NCBI GenBank assembly: GCA_029449235.1
Contig: JANATG010000010.1
Coordinates: 1,798,001 to 1,862,000, forward strand
Origin: Linnemannia schmuckeri
Lineage: Eukaryota > Mortierellomycota > Mortierellomycetes > Mortierellales > Mortierellaceae
Reading direction: 5' to 3'
Length of the DNA stretch: 64,000 bases
The notes under the pieces are model-generated. The model saw only the letters and a program-made list of their open reading frames with translations. It had not been told where the DNA came from and did not search any database. Below, piece by piece: positions 33,401 through 44,555 of the stretch; positions within the stretch are counted from its first letter, which is position 1; each line of letters starts with the position of its first letter. Both the position numbers and the translations under genes were made by a program.

Positions 33401-33797
33401 TGCTCGTCAGGCGATCGAGAAGCAGACTGGTGCCCGTGGACTCCGTCGCATTATGGTTCGTCATCAATTCTTTTTTTTTTTTGTTCGTGTGCTGTTTTTC
33501 ACCGGTTATTGCAAGGTTGTACGAACCGTTTATGAATCCTTAGAAACTCACAAAAATATGTACTTTGTATGTGTGTGCGTGCTGCCGCCAAAATAGGAGT
33601 CGATTCTGCTGGATGTGATGTACGATGCGCCCGGATCTGCCATCAAGCATATTGTGATTAACCAGGATGTGGTCGAGGGCAAAAAGGAGGCTCTTTGTTT
33701 CTCGAGGGGGGCAGAGGACGCCGTCTCTGCTGCCCTCGATGCAGACGATAACCCATCGTCCCTTCGTCTTGACCAGGCAGCAGTAGCCTCGGGTTAG
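30450..33797 (+). CDS. CLPX: Mitochondrial ATP-dependent unfoldase ClpX
   Basis: Eight exons: 30450-30936, 31236-31444, 31627-31999, 32113-32379, 32471-32538, 32634-33099, 33208-33455 and 33597-33797, all in phase, 772 residues. The N-terminus (MLLARAGYPSTVGTITAAAF, then many Arg) suits a mitochondrial presequence. The AAA+ core begins VKHLDEYVIGQEKAKKILAV. It has Walker A GPTGSGKT at 420-427, then ATPFTQAGYVGEDVE, Walker B GIVFIDEIDK near 480-489, the pore-loop region, and the small domain with IPEFIGRLPV, TEPRNSLVKQY and GARGLRRIM. An IGF tripeptide (590-592, SKGSIGFESAV) sits where ClpX contacts ClpP. The bacterial N-terminal Cys4 zinc-binding domain is missing. A long Asn/Ser/Thr-rich insertion (about 260-410) separates the first helix from Walker A. 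ClpX unfolds matrix proteins, alone or for ClpP. Confidence 0.94.
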
Positions 33798-34354
33798 AGC
33801 AAGTGCTCTGTTCATTTTGTTAGTCTCTCTATTGTTGTGCTGTGCATGGCTACCCGCAAAAGTAAAAATAAGCCCATTAGAAAATGCGCCATTATTTTAA
33901 TTACTTTTTGTCTTCTTCCTGTCTGCTTGTTGTTATACATCCACCCTATGTGGCTCGGTAAACGCTATGTTAATTCATTTGCTCACCATCTTCCTGTGTT
34001 TCCCATAACAATACACAGGATTCTTTCGCCATCTCCGCGCAGCCCGCTTCGCCTCTTTATTGTGTCTTCCTTTATCCATTTTTATCTCTCAAAGAAAAGC
34101 CATGCATGGACCACACACCCTATAAAATATCACAGCTAATTTAGGGTGCCGGGGACATGACTATTGTGTGGTCTCCTTTTCAAATGCTTATAATTCACGT
34201 TCCTTCTACCTCTTCCGACTTTTTTCTTCCTGAACTTTTATATTTCCTAAGCACCATATCTTCCCCGTCCCCTTCCTCTTCCCTTCGCTTTGCGTTCACT
34301 TGCCTTACTTGACACCAAGAACATATCACAGACCCGCAACTGCCAAACACCTAG
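33798..34354. other. Intergenic between ClpX and the Ser/Thr-rich gene
   Basis: A 557-base spacer with the ClpX 3' UTR and a T/C-rich leader (about 34200-34300) before the next gene. No gene or structured element was recognised. Confidence 0.3.
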
Positions 34355-36531
34355 ATGCTTCCAAAACAAAAGCAAGGTACGTTTTGGTCAGAACTTTTTA
34401 CGAGCAAGCTACTTAATGCTACCTTGGCTACAGCACCTTCCTCATCCTTTTCCATTTGAAATTCTGAGTTACCTAGAAGGTCTCCGTAAAGGAAGGAGTC
34501 CATCGACGTCTTCCGAATCACCGGCAGTGTCAGCCGTGCCTGAACAACCCACTAAAGACTCGTCCACTGCTTCTAGGCACACTACAGCGGAATCGCCTAC
34601 TCTAACCATTCCCTCTGTTGTTCTAACTCTCGCCTCCGCTTCTACGATCCCTGTGGACACTACCACGACCAGTTCAGCCTCTGCGTCGTCTCCGACTTAC
34701 AAGCCTTCTGGTGCTCGCGCCAGACGAATTAAAAGCACCTCTCCTACCTCGTCCACACCCACTATTACTACCACTATGACAACAGCCACCACCTCCACTA
34801 CCGCACAACCTTCTTCCTCGTCTCCCGAACAACCAACCTCACCACGCATCCTTCTGAACCCACCTCCAACCCAGTCACAAGTGCGAGGTCGTCGACAAAA
34901 TCAGCGAGACAGAACAGGTACTACCACAACCGGTCGATCAAATCGCTCTGCAAAGACGTCTTTATCATCCTCCAATAGTGGTTCTGAGAAAAGAGAGACA
35001 CAAGGGAGGAGACGTCCGAATCCAAGGAATCACCCGGCGATGCGCAGGATCCTAAGGGAAGAGGCACCTCATCTGGCTCCTCCTCCTTCTCTTGTCTCTG
35101 GCAGTGGCGGTGGACCTACATCAAGAGGCGTTGATGGTGGGAGTGAATGCGTGATCTTGCATGTAGACAAAGGAAAAGAAGCAGGGACAGGGAAAACGGC
35201 AGCAACAACTTCGCTGTCGTCGACGGATTTTATGGCGGGTCGCAAGCGGCCGCGATTTGAGGTACCGGAGGAAGACATCAATGAAGATGACGACGAGAGC
35301 AAGGATGACGATGATGAACACGATGGAGGAACTGAAGACCACGGCACCGCCTCTACTCCTTTTGCCTCTGCGAATATGTCAGCCCTCAATGCGACCTCCA
35401 CAGCCTACATGTACTGCCGCCCACCTGGAATGGATCCGGATTATCCCAATAGCTTCTCTGGACTCATCTCTATTCCAAACTCAAGCGCTATCGCTGCCGA
35501 CGCAACCACAATTACCCCTTGTGAAGCTATCTCTGCATCTTCAGCAATTAATGCTACTTCGTCTTCGAGCACCACAAGTACCACGCCTTCTGCGCCAGAA
35601 TCAGAAGTCGATTCAGAACCAGAGCTAGAGCAAAACTCAAGCCAGAGTAGAGGTCCCCTTGCATCACCGACAGTTCCGAAAGCGTCTGCACACAGAACCC
35701 TGGCTCGTATTTTAACCATGATCAGTCAGCATCTTTCAGGCAATTCTTCATCACCAACGGGACTCTTAGTTGTGGAAACATTTGTCGACACTCCTTCGGC
35801 TGCAAACCCTCGTCAGACGTGTTTGACTACCTTAGTCGGATCCGGATCGAGTAGCGGGACTACTTTCTTTACGACACCGAGCGTTACTTGGGCTGTACCA
35901 TCCCGTGCGAATGCCTTTGGAAGTGACAGACACGATTCTATCTGTGCCAGTGCTAATGGTGAGGGCGAAGCCCAGCGGCAACAGAAGGAGCAACAACAAG
36001 ATTTGCCTCAGGAGCTTCCACTGAACATGATTTTTCAAGTTGAGCAGAAGTCGGACCAAACTCGACAAACTGTCCCGCAAGAGATCGAGGTACAACCAGT
36101 GTTCAGGATCCAGTCAGAGTCCTCTGCCTCGTTACCGTCTTCTTCGTCGTCCCAACCGCCCACCAATGTACGCAGTCGCTACTCAAAGCGACAGCGTGTC
36201 AACATGAGAGAAATTGTGTAAGTTGGTTTCGCATCTTTTCGCGTTGCTTTTTATTGTTGTTCTAAATCGCCTGGCTCTTTAGCCCAACCACCGCAGAATA
36301 ATCCCTACTCACACGTTATTTTTTTTTTAATTTTGTGACAGTTCGGACGCGGTAGTAGCGATTGCTCAAGGGACGCTATTGGGCGGGCTACTGTGGGTGG
36401 CCTCCTCTGTGGACGGACACCAGTTTGCTAGAAGTTTTTGGCATCAGATCCAACACTGTGTGAAATCATGTTTCTTGGGCCAGTCTGACCACCCCTCACC
36501 GCTGCCGCCATCGCCACATTCTTCTCAGTAG
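34355..36531 (+). CDS. Unknown Ser/Thr-rich protein with a C-terminal hydrophobic segment
   Basis: Proposed exons: 34355-34376, 34477-36217 and 36342-36531, giving 650 residues. The first exon codes only MLPKQKQ plus one base. The long middle exon is Ser, Thr and Pro-rich with basic patches (ARARRIKS, RGRRQNQRDR, RRRPNPRNHPAMRR, GRKRPRFEVPEED), an acidic run (NEDDDESKDDDDEHD) and many short Ser tracts. After RQRVNMREIV the last exon adds SDAVVAIAQGTLLGGLLWVA, a possible membrane segment, and a short tail. No domain family was recognised. The basic patches resemble nuclear signals while the hydrophobic stretch suggests a tail anchor; both are guesses. The 5' end is supported by the phase of the GTACGT donor and TACCTAG acceptor; an alternative start within the second exon region is possible. 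Confidence 0.6.
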
Positions 36532-36783
36532 AAAGAAAGGTAGGCAGACATAGGATGATGACATCGAATAAAAATGTCACACACCAATTTTCTTACATTG
36601 TCGATCAGCCACTTGAACTACAGCTGTTCTCTTCCCTTCTCTTCCTTTCTCTTCTACTCGTTCCTTCCCGTCAGCCTCGACGTCAAATGCGGCCGCTTTT
36701 CTTTCTTTCTCTACTCCCCCACTCCTTTCTCTTTTTTTTCACAACGGCAATTCACTATCCATTTTTGTCTTTTCTCCACAGAC

Positions 36784-38701
36784 ATGGATACCTCTCCAGA
36801 AATCCTTACTAATATCGGCTCTTTCGTTGACGCCGAGTCTTGTCTGACTTGCGTTTTCGTTTCACGTTTGTGGAACAGCATCTTCACATCCTGCCTTTGG
36901 CACACCGTCAACATCTCCGAGCAGCCTTAGTCCCGTCTCTTGGCGATCCCCCGCTCTTACTTAAGGCTACCAAGTCAACAACAACAACATCTCGTCAGCA
37001 ATCTGATCAAGAAGCTTGGACAGGATATTCGAGTGTTGGAGATGGACACCGCTTGGCTACTCTGGGGCTCTGTGCTCGGTCAGGTAAACGGTTTCTTGTT
37101 GCTGACTTTCAGTCGACTTCCCCACAGCTTGGACGATTTGATCTGGCTTTTTAGGCGTGCCACATCGAAAGCTTGGATGAAATACCCCACTCGGTCTTTG
37201 ATGTCGACCCAAGCGACTACTCCTCTTCCAAATTCAAGATGGTCCTTGCCTGCTGGCATATGGTTCTCAACAACAAAGCATTGCGAAAGCTCAATTTTCT
37301 CCATGACGTCTACAGCGATATTCCACTCAAGACTTAAGAGGAGAATCACCACCCATACAACTTGACTCCCGCCAGCGAATCGCTCTTAATCAATGTCCTG
37401 TAGACTTTACCGTACCTTCGACACATGAAAATCGGACAACACGCGGACGACTTTCTCCTCACTAATCTTGCTGAACACTTCCCCAAACTCACATCCTTTG
37501 TCTCCATGGAACGATGCCTTTCAATTGGTACGGGCTTTCTCAAATGCCGGATCCTCACCAGTCGTTCCAGTCACTCATTGTCAAAAGACCCGAATTCGTC
37601 AATATGGACGCCCAAGTCTTCCAATGGATCGTCGCGGTATTTCCAAAATTGCGGTACCTAAACGTTCCAGGTTATTTCAGTGCAAGGTCTACTGGCTCAC
37701 TGGATGTTTGGGACAACATCGACAATTTTTCGATTACAAAACTCTCGGTCCTTGCTTTGGGGGAATGGGATTCTGCAGCGGACCTGTCTGAGTTCAAGAA
37801 TGCACGGATCATTTTCCATGGGGTCAAGGAGCTGCACAGGGAGAGTGAGGAGTATGTTAGCTTTGGCGGCATGTTCCGGATCATAAGGTTCTTCCCAGCG
37901 CTGGAACGATTTGAGTTTGAAAGCGACGCGGCGTTCACAGTCCGCTTGATCAATGATGGATTTGTTGGTAACGGAGATTCGGTCTATGGATTCAAGACTC
38001 TTACGTTAGGGCCTAAGGAGATGCTTGCACCGTATGTTATCGAGCATTTGGTCAATCGGCCGCCATTTTTAACTCGAGTTGACTTGCATTACATCGATCC
38101 CTTTGGCTTTATGGCGCTCGCCGAGAGTTGTCCGGCTCTCGAATACGTCCATTTCGACACCAATGAGCCTTACTCACTAGAATTGAACAGACTATTTGTC
38201 AATTGTTCGCAGCTGAAGGAGTGCACAGGCGGGTATCACCTTGTCCACGCGACTGACATTCTCCGCTCGCCGCATTGGACGTGTCTCAGCCTCAAGAAGT
38301 TGCACATCACGATTGCAGAGGTACCGCGAACCAAAGGAAAACAAGGATGGATGCTGGAAAAGGTGCGGAGGAAGCTGAGAAAGGCGAAGGGACTAGACAT
38401 TAACGACCTGAACCGAGAGATTTATCAACAGCGGTGGGTTCTGGACCCTAAGTCAAAGTCTCGATGGTGCCAGAGGAAGGTCTATTCTAAGCCTGGTCGA
38501 CTCAATCAACTGGAAGAAATCGATTTTCGGTATCGCCGTTCGGATCGATGTCAAGTGAGAACACGGTTCTATGCTCGCTGGCCTCTTGACTCTACTTTGG
38601 AGTCAGGGCTCGAGGAACTTGATGGATTGAGTCGCTTGGAGAAGTTGACTTTCGGGGCTGATGATGACAAGTTTGGGCAGAAGGAGCGAGACTGGATGTG
38701 A
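36784..38701 (+). pseudogene. Degenerate F-box/LRR-like gene
   Basis: It opens with an F-box-like start (MDTSPEILTNIGSFVDAESC and SRLWNSIFTSCLWHTV) but meets TAG at 36928. The same frame continues as SRLLAIPRSYLRLPSQQQQH and IKKLGQDIRVLEMDTAWLL. It must then change frame to reach CWHMVLNNKALRKLNFLHDV and meets TAA and TAG before LRHMKIGQHADDFLLTNLAE. It changes frame again near 37540-37590 to enter a long intact segment ending LEKLTFGADDDKFGQKERDW at TGA 38699-38701. That last part aligns by eye with the intact gene at 40191, sharing the NEPYS motif, the DI-x-S-P/xWTC stretch and the RKVY block. Several stops plus at least two frame changes argue for decay rather than introns. The terminal segment could still be transcribed. 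Confidence 0.7.
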
Positions 38702-40190
38702 GACCACTGGTCAATGCAGGAGAAACTGGGCGAGGCAGGAGTCTTCTGTGTGGAAGAGAATCTGATGTGAGTCGCCTCATCTCTGAGTTGATTGTTCATG
38801 AGAATTCTCAATCTCCAACAACTTCGTCACCACTCTCTACAACTCAATCAAAAAAAAATCAGCAGCGACAAAACAACAACAACAACAACAAGAAGAAGTA
38901 TTAACAAGAACTAGAAATAGCAACAACAAACAAGAACGACAACCCATAGTCTCGCCGTCCAAACCAACTTAGTTCCTAACCAGTTTATGATAACAACCAC
39001 TATTGACAGCAGCAAGAAGAGGCCATAGCTATGCTTGTATAAAAAATAAAAAAATGATTGTTTTGCTTGGACTCAAGCGCTTTGGTGTCGGTTTACAACA
39101 TGCATAGAAGCGCATCGAAAAAGTAGCGCTCAAAATTAACTTCGACAGTTCAATCCTCGCGCAAACTTCTCCCCTCCTTTATGTTTCTTCAAACCCAATT
39201 TGAATCTCGGGAAGGTGAGCTTTGCTTTTCTTTGCTTTTATTGTTTCTGTAATTGCCTCCATTCATACTTTAGATATAGCAACAATTATTCAAAACTGAG
39301 CTATTGTTGACATACTGCCACGTTTGGGTATAGCGAACGGCATCATGAAGACAATCAGGCTGGCAGAGTTGCTCATTGCAGGCATTGTCTCGGTCTGGAC
39401 CTTTGCTGAGACTGGAGGAGCTTAGACTGTCGATGCATGCTACGAAAACAGGTTCTATATTTGGGACGCGGATAGTGGATATGGAGAACCGCAGTAGCAT
39501 GAAGGAGTATTCCACGTGGCCCGTGTTGGCAATAGCGGAGTTAAAAGGGAGATATAACTTGAATTCGACTAGTTCACAAAAACGGCATGCATTGATTACA
39601 GAGGTAAAGAATTGTGATGGAAAGCGCCTAATAAGGTGATTATCTGGCAGGGCTTCAAATGTTGCCAATATGGGAAAGTTATTAACAAGCATAAAGAATT
39701 TATCAACCGATCTTGTTTCGACGCGACACCTCGTTGACATGGCAAGCAGTCACACGCCCATTTGGTCAATTGAGAGAAGCAAAGCGCATAGTTCACTCCG
39801 CTCTCACGCTCTCACCACACCTTCCTTCAACCTTGGTGCTGCCAACTCTGTCGTCGACGTTTTCACACGTACCAACTTACCACCGCACCAACTGTCTCTC
39901 GTCTGCCGGCAGCGAATTCTCTTACACCCCTCGCTGCATTCGCCATTCGTCTCTCAGCGACATTCATTCTCCTCATCTCAACGCGATTCTTCACCCGCAT
40001 CCAGCTGGTCTCAGAAATCTAAAAGGGCTGAAACACCCAGCGGGGTCTTAACTCCTGACTGGTAAGATAGACAGAAAATGATCACCTAATAGAAGAGAGA
40101 AGTCAACTCGAAGCGTGGAGCTTCTACCTTTTGAGTAGCTAATTATCTCTCAATTGCGTTACTCTTCATTGCGGACCAAAGACCAAAGGT
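38702..40190. other. Spacer between F-box paralogues, with a possible relic
   Basis: A 1.5-kb spacer. A CAACAACAAC-type stretch lies near 38865-38900. Apart from the uncertain open frame at 39270-39740, no coding sequence is supported. About 39790-40060 is a pyrimidine-rich stretch that likely belongs to the promoter of the downstream F-box gene. Confidence 0.3.
39270..39740 (-). pseudogene. Possible fragment of an LRR/F-box-type protein
   Basis: A 156-codon frame with ATG at 39740 and TAA at 39270. It contains NNFPILATFEALPDNHLIRR and FCELVEFKLYLPF, which has the leucine and aromatic spacing of the irregular leucine-rich repeats in neighbouring F-box proteins. It lacks an F-box and lies between two F-box copies on the opposite strand. 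It could be a truncated relic or a chance frame. Confidence 0.25.
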
Positions 40191-42287
40191 ATGATTGCTA
40201 ATCATCTGCGCTCCTCTCTTCCACACAGTCAACTTCTCCAGCTCACTACGATGATTGTGCCCCCAGAGGTTCTAGGTCACATCGGCGCATACTTGGACAA
40301 CCTGGCCCTTTTCTCCTGCGCTCTTGTGAACCGGTACTGGAATGAGGTGTTTGAGCCATGCCTTTGGAGTTCAGTTGACTCGAACCACACACCTTGGTTC
40401 TGGACTTCAGCAAAGTCGACCATTAGTATGGCGGAGCACCAGCAAAGAGTCTCGACATCACTCCAGCGGCATAGGCAACATATCCGTGACTTGAAAGTGA
40501 GGGATGAGATGCTACTCCTCGCGGCTTTGGAGGCTAATATAACCGGACTGGTGTCGCTGTATCTGGATCCGACGTATTTTAAATCGACCATGTATTTCCA
40601 CTCTGCGCGCAAGGCAGAGTTGCTCTTGGTCTCGGAAGATTGGGACGAGTTGATACCACAGGCGGCATTTGATGGCACCTACTACGCCGACAGGAGCATA
40701 GACTACACTCGAGCGCTTTGGCGACTTGTCTATATGAACCCAGGACTACGCCGGCTTGTCTTCCAGAGGGTGGAACGCATGTCGATTACCTTCTTTCTTA
40801 TGGCGCACCCTTCCGTGGCGCCGAACGGGGCGGTGACCTCCTCTGTTCTTACACCGACAAGCCAGTCCTTCTTGTTGAACATGCTCGCGAGGCTGCGGTC
40901 GATCCGTCACCTTCAAGTTGGCCAGCGTGCGGACGAATATCTGTTCTGCAATCTGAACACCCTATTTCCCAGCTTGGATTCCTTCGTTCATTCCGATATG
41001 GTAGATTTCAACCCGAGGACGGTTCGACTCGACCCTCACAGGAACCTCCGAAGCCTCAAGTTTCTCTGCACAATCTCACCGGGACAGCTGCGGGCGGTTG
41101 TCGTGGCATTCCCTGAACTGGAAGAACTCTCGGTTCGTCGGCTCCTGGATAATCACCACCTCGTTCATTATGTCGATAGCCCCAGCAGCAACTCGGAGAC
41201 TGTCTTGACAGGCCCTCAATGGGCTGACGATCTGGTTCATTCTTCATTGATGCGTCTTGCTATCGATGACATGAGCTTTGTGTCGCTCAAACTGTCGTCC
41301 TCCTGCGGTCTGCTCCGGTCACGGACCATATACCCGTATGTCACCAAAAGTGGGACCTACATCCGGGTTAGGTGCGCGATGGATCTTGGTCGAGTCCTGT
41401 ATGTGTTCCCTTCTGCGCTCAGCCTTCAAATCTGGGGGATCAATAACTCCTCTCAGATCGGTCATTTGCAAGATGACGTTGATTGGAAGTGTCCTCCTCC
41501 TTTCTTTGAGACTTGGGGCCGTGACCATGCGATGGTCAAGGACTTGGCTTTCGTTTACGTCGACTTAAGTCCCTCCGCCGAGATGAACGCCGTCTATGCT
41601 CAGATGCCCCTTCTCACCCGCATGAAGCTGAAGCATTGCTCACTCGATGGCACCACTTTGACTACGTTCTCGAGATATTTCAAGAACCTTGAGTATATCG
41701 AATTCAACCTCAACGAGCCATACTCAAAGGAACTCCTGGATCTCCTTGTTGGTTGTCCCAAGCTCAAGTGCTGCGTCGGGAAGGGTCATGTTGTTATGGC
41801 GGACGATATCGTAGACAGCCCTGAGTGGACTTGTCGAGAGCTCGAGAGACTGGACATTGTGGTTGTGGGAGTTCCTCGACTGACGGAGCAACAGGAGGAA
41901 CTGCTGGATCGCATGCAGGACCAAGGACGATTGGAACTCGTACAGGCAACAACAACAGAGGAGCAAGAAGCCCTAGATCGTCGTCGGGAATCATACGCCA
42001 TTCAACGCAAGGTTTATCAACGCCTGGGTCGACACAAGAAACTACACGGGTGCTACTTAGGAGCCTGGAGGTCTCATGGTTCAGGATATGAGAGAGTGGA
42101 GGACTGTCTTGAGCTCACCTTGGCTTCTGGACTCGACGAGCTTTCTGTCCTTGAAAATATGAAGTTTATGTCGTTCACAGAGTTGAATCACCGGATTGGG
42201 GAGGCAGAGGATTTGTGGGTGAAGGAGCGGTGGAACTTGGCCAGAAGTCCTGGTGGCGGGATTTGGCATCGCAGGGCTTCTCCATAA
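40191..42287 (+). CDS. F-box protein with irregular leucine-rich repeats
   Basis: One exon of 698 codons. The F-box occupies about residues 21-60 (MIVPPEVLGHIGAYLDNLAL, SCALVNRYWNEVFEPCLW), so a start at the ATG at 40251 is also possible. The body is a string of irregular leucine-rich segments (LRDLKV-type strands, LRSIRHLQVGQRADEYLF, FPSLDSFV, LRSLKFL, FPELEELSVRRL, LPLLTRMKLKHCSLDG, FKNLEYIEFNLNEPYSKEL). F-box proteins link targets to SCF ubiquitin ligases via Skp1; that role is family knowledge and the target is unknown. It is the intact paralogue of the decayed copy at 36784-38701. Many such paralogues are typical of expanding F-box families in early-diverging fungi (inference). Confidence 0.8.
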   Translation: MIANHLRSSLPHSQLLQLTTMIVPPEVLGHIGAYLDNLALFSCALVNRYWNEVFEPCLWSSVDSNHTPWFWTSAKSTISMAEHQQRVSTSLQRHRQHIRDLKVRDEMLLLAALEANITGLVSLYLDPTYFKSTMYFHSARKAELLLVSEDWDELIPQAAFDGTYYADRSIDYTRALWRLVYMNPGLRRLVFQRVERMSITFFLMAHPSVAPNGAVTSSVLTPTSQSFLLNMLARLRSIRHLQVGQRADEYLFCNLNTLFPSLDSFVHSDMVDFNPRTVRLDPHRNLRSLKFLCTISPGQLRAVVVAFPELEELSVRRLLDNHHLVHYVDSPSSNSETVLTGPQWADDLVHSSLMRLAIDDMSFVSLKLSSSCGLLRSRTIYPYVTKSGTYIRVRCAMDLGRVLYVFPSALSLQIWGINNSSQIGHLQDDVDWKCPPPFFETWGRDHAMVKDLAFVYVDLSPSAEMNAVYAQMPLLTRMKLKHCSLDGTTLTTFSRYFKNLEYIEFNLNEPYSKELLDLLVGCPKLKCCVGKGHVVMADDIVDSPEWTCRELERLDIVVVGVPRLTEQQEELLDRMQDQGRLELVQATTTEEQEALDRRRESYAIQRKVYQRLGRHKKLHGCYLGAWRSHGSGYERVEDCLELTLASGLDELSVLENMKFMSFTELNHRIGEAEDLWVKERWNLARSPGGGIWHRRASP

Positions 42288-42515
42288 CGTTGCCCTCCCC
42301 TCCCCCTCCCCTCCCCCTTCTTCCTCCTCTTCCCCTGTGGAAGTGGTGCTGAGGTTAGTGTATCATGCCGGCATTAATAAGTATCAAAGACAACATCGCC
42401 AGCCAAAGGCGTCCAAGAGTGTTAAAATAAAAATATTATTTGGTTTTTAATAAAATGCAGGAGGATGGTTGTGCAAAAAAGGGGAAAAAATATATCTCAC
42501 TTTTTTTAAGGCACC

Positions 42516-44555
42516 CTATTTTGTGCAGGTGGTTGGGGGGTTGGCAGAAGGGGTGGTGATGGTCTGGTACCAGTTTCTGGGGTCAGAGTCACCGAGGCAA
42601 GTGGCGACGGGGACGATCTTGTAGTTAAGACCCTTGATGTAGGTGATTGACCAGGGGCTCAACTGGGTAACGGTACGCTGGTAAGTATCGTGCATCAACT
42701 GCATGTGGTTGGCTCCAGGAGCAGCACCGCTGACAGCAGAAGTAACAACACCCTGCTCGATCTTGGCCAGGGCCTCATCGCTCAACTTGTGGACAGGGTT
42801 GTTGTCATCAATATCGGCATCAGTGGTAGCAATATCCCAGGTAGCGATGACATATCCCAAGCTCTTCAAGGTCGACTGGACTTTGACATCGTTAGCGTTT
42901 CCGTTACCGAAGGTACCGTCACCATAAGGGGGGCGCATGTAACGCGGGACAATTCCAAGAATGTCGAGGAGGGCCTGTTCGACGCGCTTCATTTGGTCAG
43001 TGATCTGTGCGACAGTGAGGGTGGTCAATTGAGGGTGGGACCAAGTGTGGGAGGCGATCTGGTGACCGGATTCGTAGGCACGCTTGATGACGGAGCGGAC
43101 GGTGGGGTCGTAGATGCAGCCGTCGTTGTTACCGTTAACAAAGAAGGTGACCTTGATTTGCTCCTTGTCGAGGAGATCGAGGAGCTCATGGGTGTACTGT
43201 TGAAGTTTAGGAAGGAATAAAGGCGAAATTGGATATTAGTATTGGGTGGAGTAAGGAGAAATATTGACACGCAATGGTTTGAATGTGAGGAGCGAGGGTG
43301 GGCTTGGATGATAGAAATCGAAACGCAATTTGTGCCTGGAACCCAAGGCAGGTAATTGACGATAGAGTTATGAATAGGAGGTTATCGATGGTTTCAAAGA
43401 GTCGGGCGGGCATTGAGACAGACAGAGAGACACATGGAAACAGTGAAAGGGCGCGCCTTGTCATTTTCTTTTTTTTTTGTCCGCGGGTAAAGGATAAACG
43501 CAAAATAGGGCGCAGGAAAGGGGCTCGTCAACAAAGGACAAACAAACAAACAAGCAGAGGGAGAACAAAGACACCACACGACAAGATCGGAGTAAAAATA
43601 GGGCATTCGTCGCATTTGGCCCTGTCAGCTCTGTGCTCTCCTTTTGCATGCTCTTTTTTGGTTGTTGCCTTACTAAAAAAGACTGGCCTTACACCATCTC
43701 CAGCCAGGATACCAAGCAAACATAAGGTGGGTGGACTAGACCATTCTCTTTTGGGTAAGGATGTAAGATACAAGTGCTTGAGCGCCTTATACTTTTTCCG
43801 ATCTCCCTTTATTTTCGATTCCCGTCCTCTCTCCTCTGTTACATTTTATCTTCCCTGTTTGGAATGAAATTGCACCCAGCCCACTTGATCACCAGCGATC
43901 CAGCCCCAGGGGATCGTCAGAAGACGAAAGTGATGACAATAAAAGGAGAAATGAGGCGGGCAGTAATGGTGTTGGAGCGGCGACGAAGAAGTGGTAACGG
44001 AAACGTAAAAGGGGAGGGGATATAGATTTCCAATTGCCAGACACAAAAAAATAGGGGCATTCTCCCAATGCAAGAAAATATGATAAACTCCCTCAATTGA
44101 ACCCCAAGTAAACTACCAATTGAAAACAGATAGCCTGGTAAAACCAAACTTAAAAGAAAACTTACAGCAGATGGACCATCGTCGTACGAGATGGAGTAGG
44201 TTCCGGGGACATTGCAGTTGGTGTAGACAGTTCCAGCAGCGGTGACAGGGGCAGGGGCGGGGCCGGTCAAGGTGTAGTAGGGCAAGAGGGTACCGTTCAC
44301 CATGGTGCCGTTCTGGCCTGGAGGAAGAACACCCGTAGGCTGAGGGGCGGCAGAGGTGGTACCAGAGGGGTCAATAGAAGAGCTAGAGCCGTTACTACTG
44401 CTCGAGTTGCTGGAAGAACCATTGGCATTATCGTTCTTGCGAACTCCAAAGTAGATACCGACGGCGATACCGGCAATGACGATGATGGACGCGGCAGCGA
44501 TCAAGATCTTGTTCTTGGTCTGCATGGGCTTCTTTTCGGCCTTTTCGGTCGTCAT
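42516..44555 (-). CDS. Polysaccharide (chitin) deacetylase, NodB domain, membrane-anchored
   Basis: Two exons, 44555-44166 and 43196-42516, separated by a 969-base intron, give 356 residues. Residues about 17-38 (ILIAAASIIVIAGIAVGIYF) form one membrane segment after a short Lys-rich cytoplasmic N-terminus, a type II signal anchor. A Ser/Asn/Gly linker follows. The NodB domain shows motif 1 SYDDGP (123-128; D125, D126), motif 2 SHTWSHP (metal ligands H180 and H184), motif 3 RYMRPPYG (about 215-222), motif 4 ATWDIATTDADI, and motif 5 QLMHDTY. All catalytic motifs are present, so it should be active. It would remove acetyl groups from chitin or a related polymer at the cell surface, yielding chitosan-like wall material. 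The start at 44555 precedes the anchor and has good context. Confidence 0.9.

Noticed and set aside
34290..34415. In-frame upstream extension of the Ser/Thr-rich protein
   Set aside because: It begins with TTG, not ATG. A spliced first exon at 34355-34376 gives an ATG start in phase.
36784..37600. Reading the decayed F-box gene as an intron-containing functional gene
   Set aside because: The frame changes occur within conserved-looking segments and no well-placed GT-AG pairs remove the TAG at 36928, TAA and TAG near 37334-37402 together.
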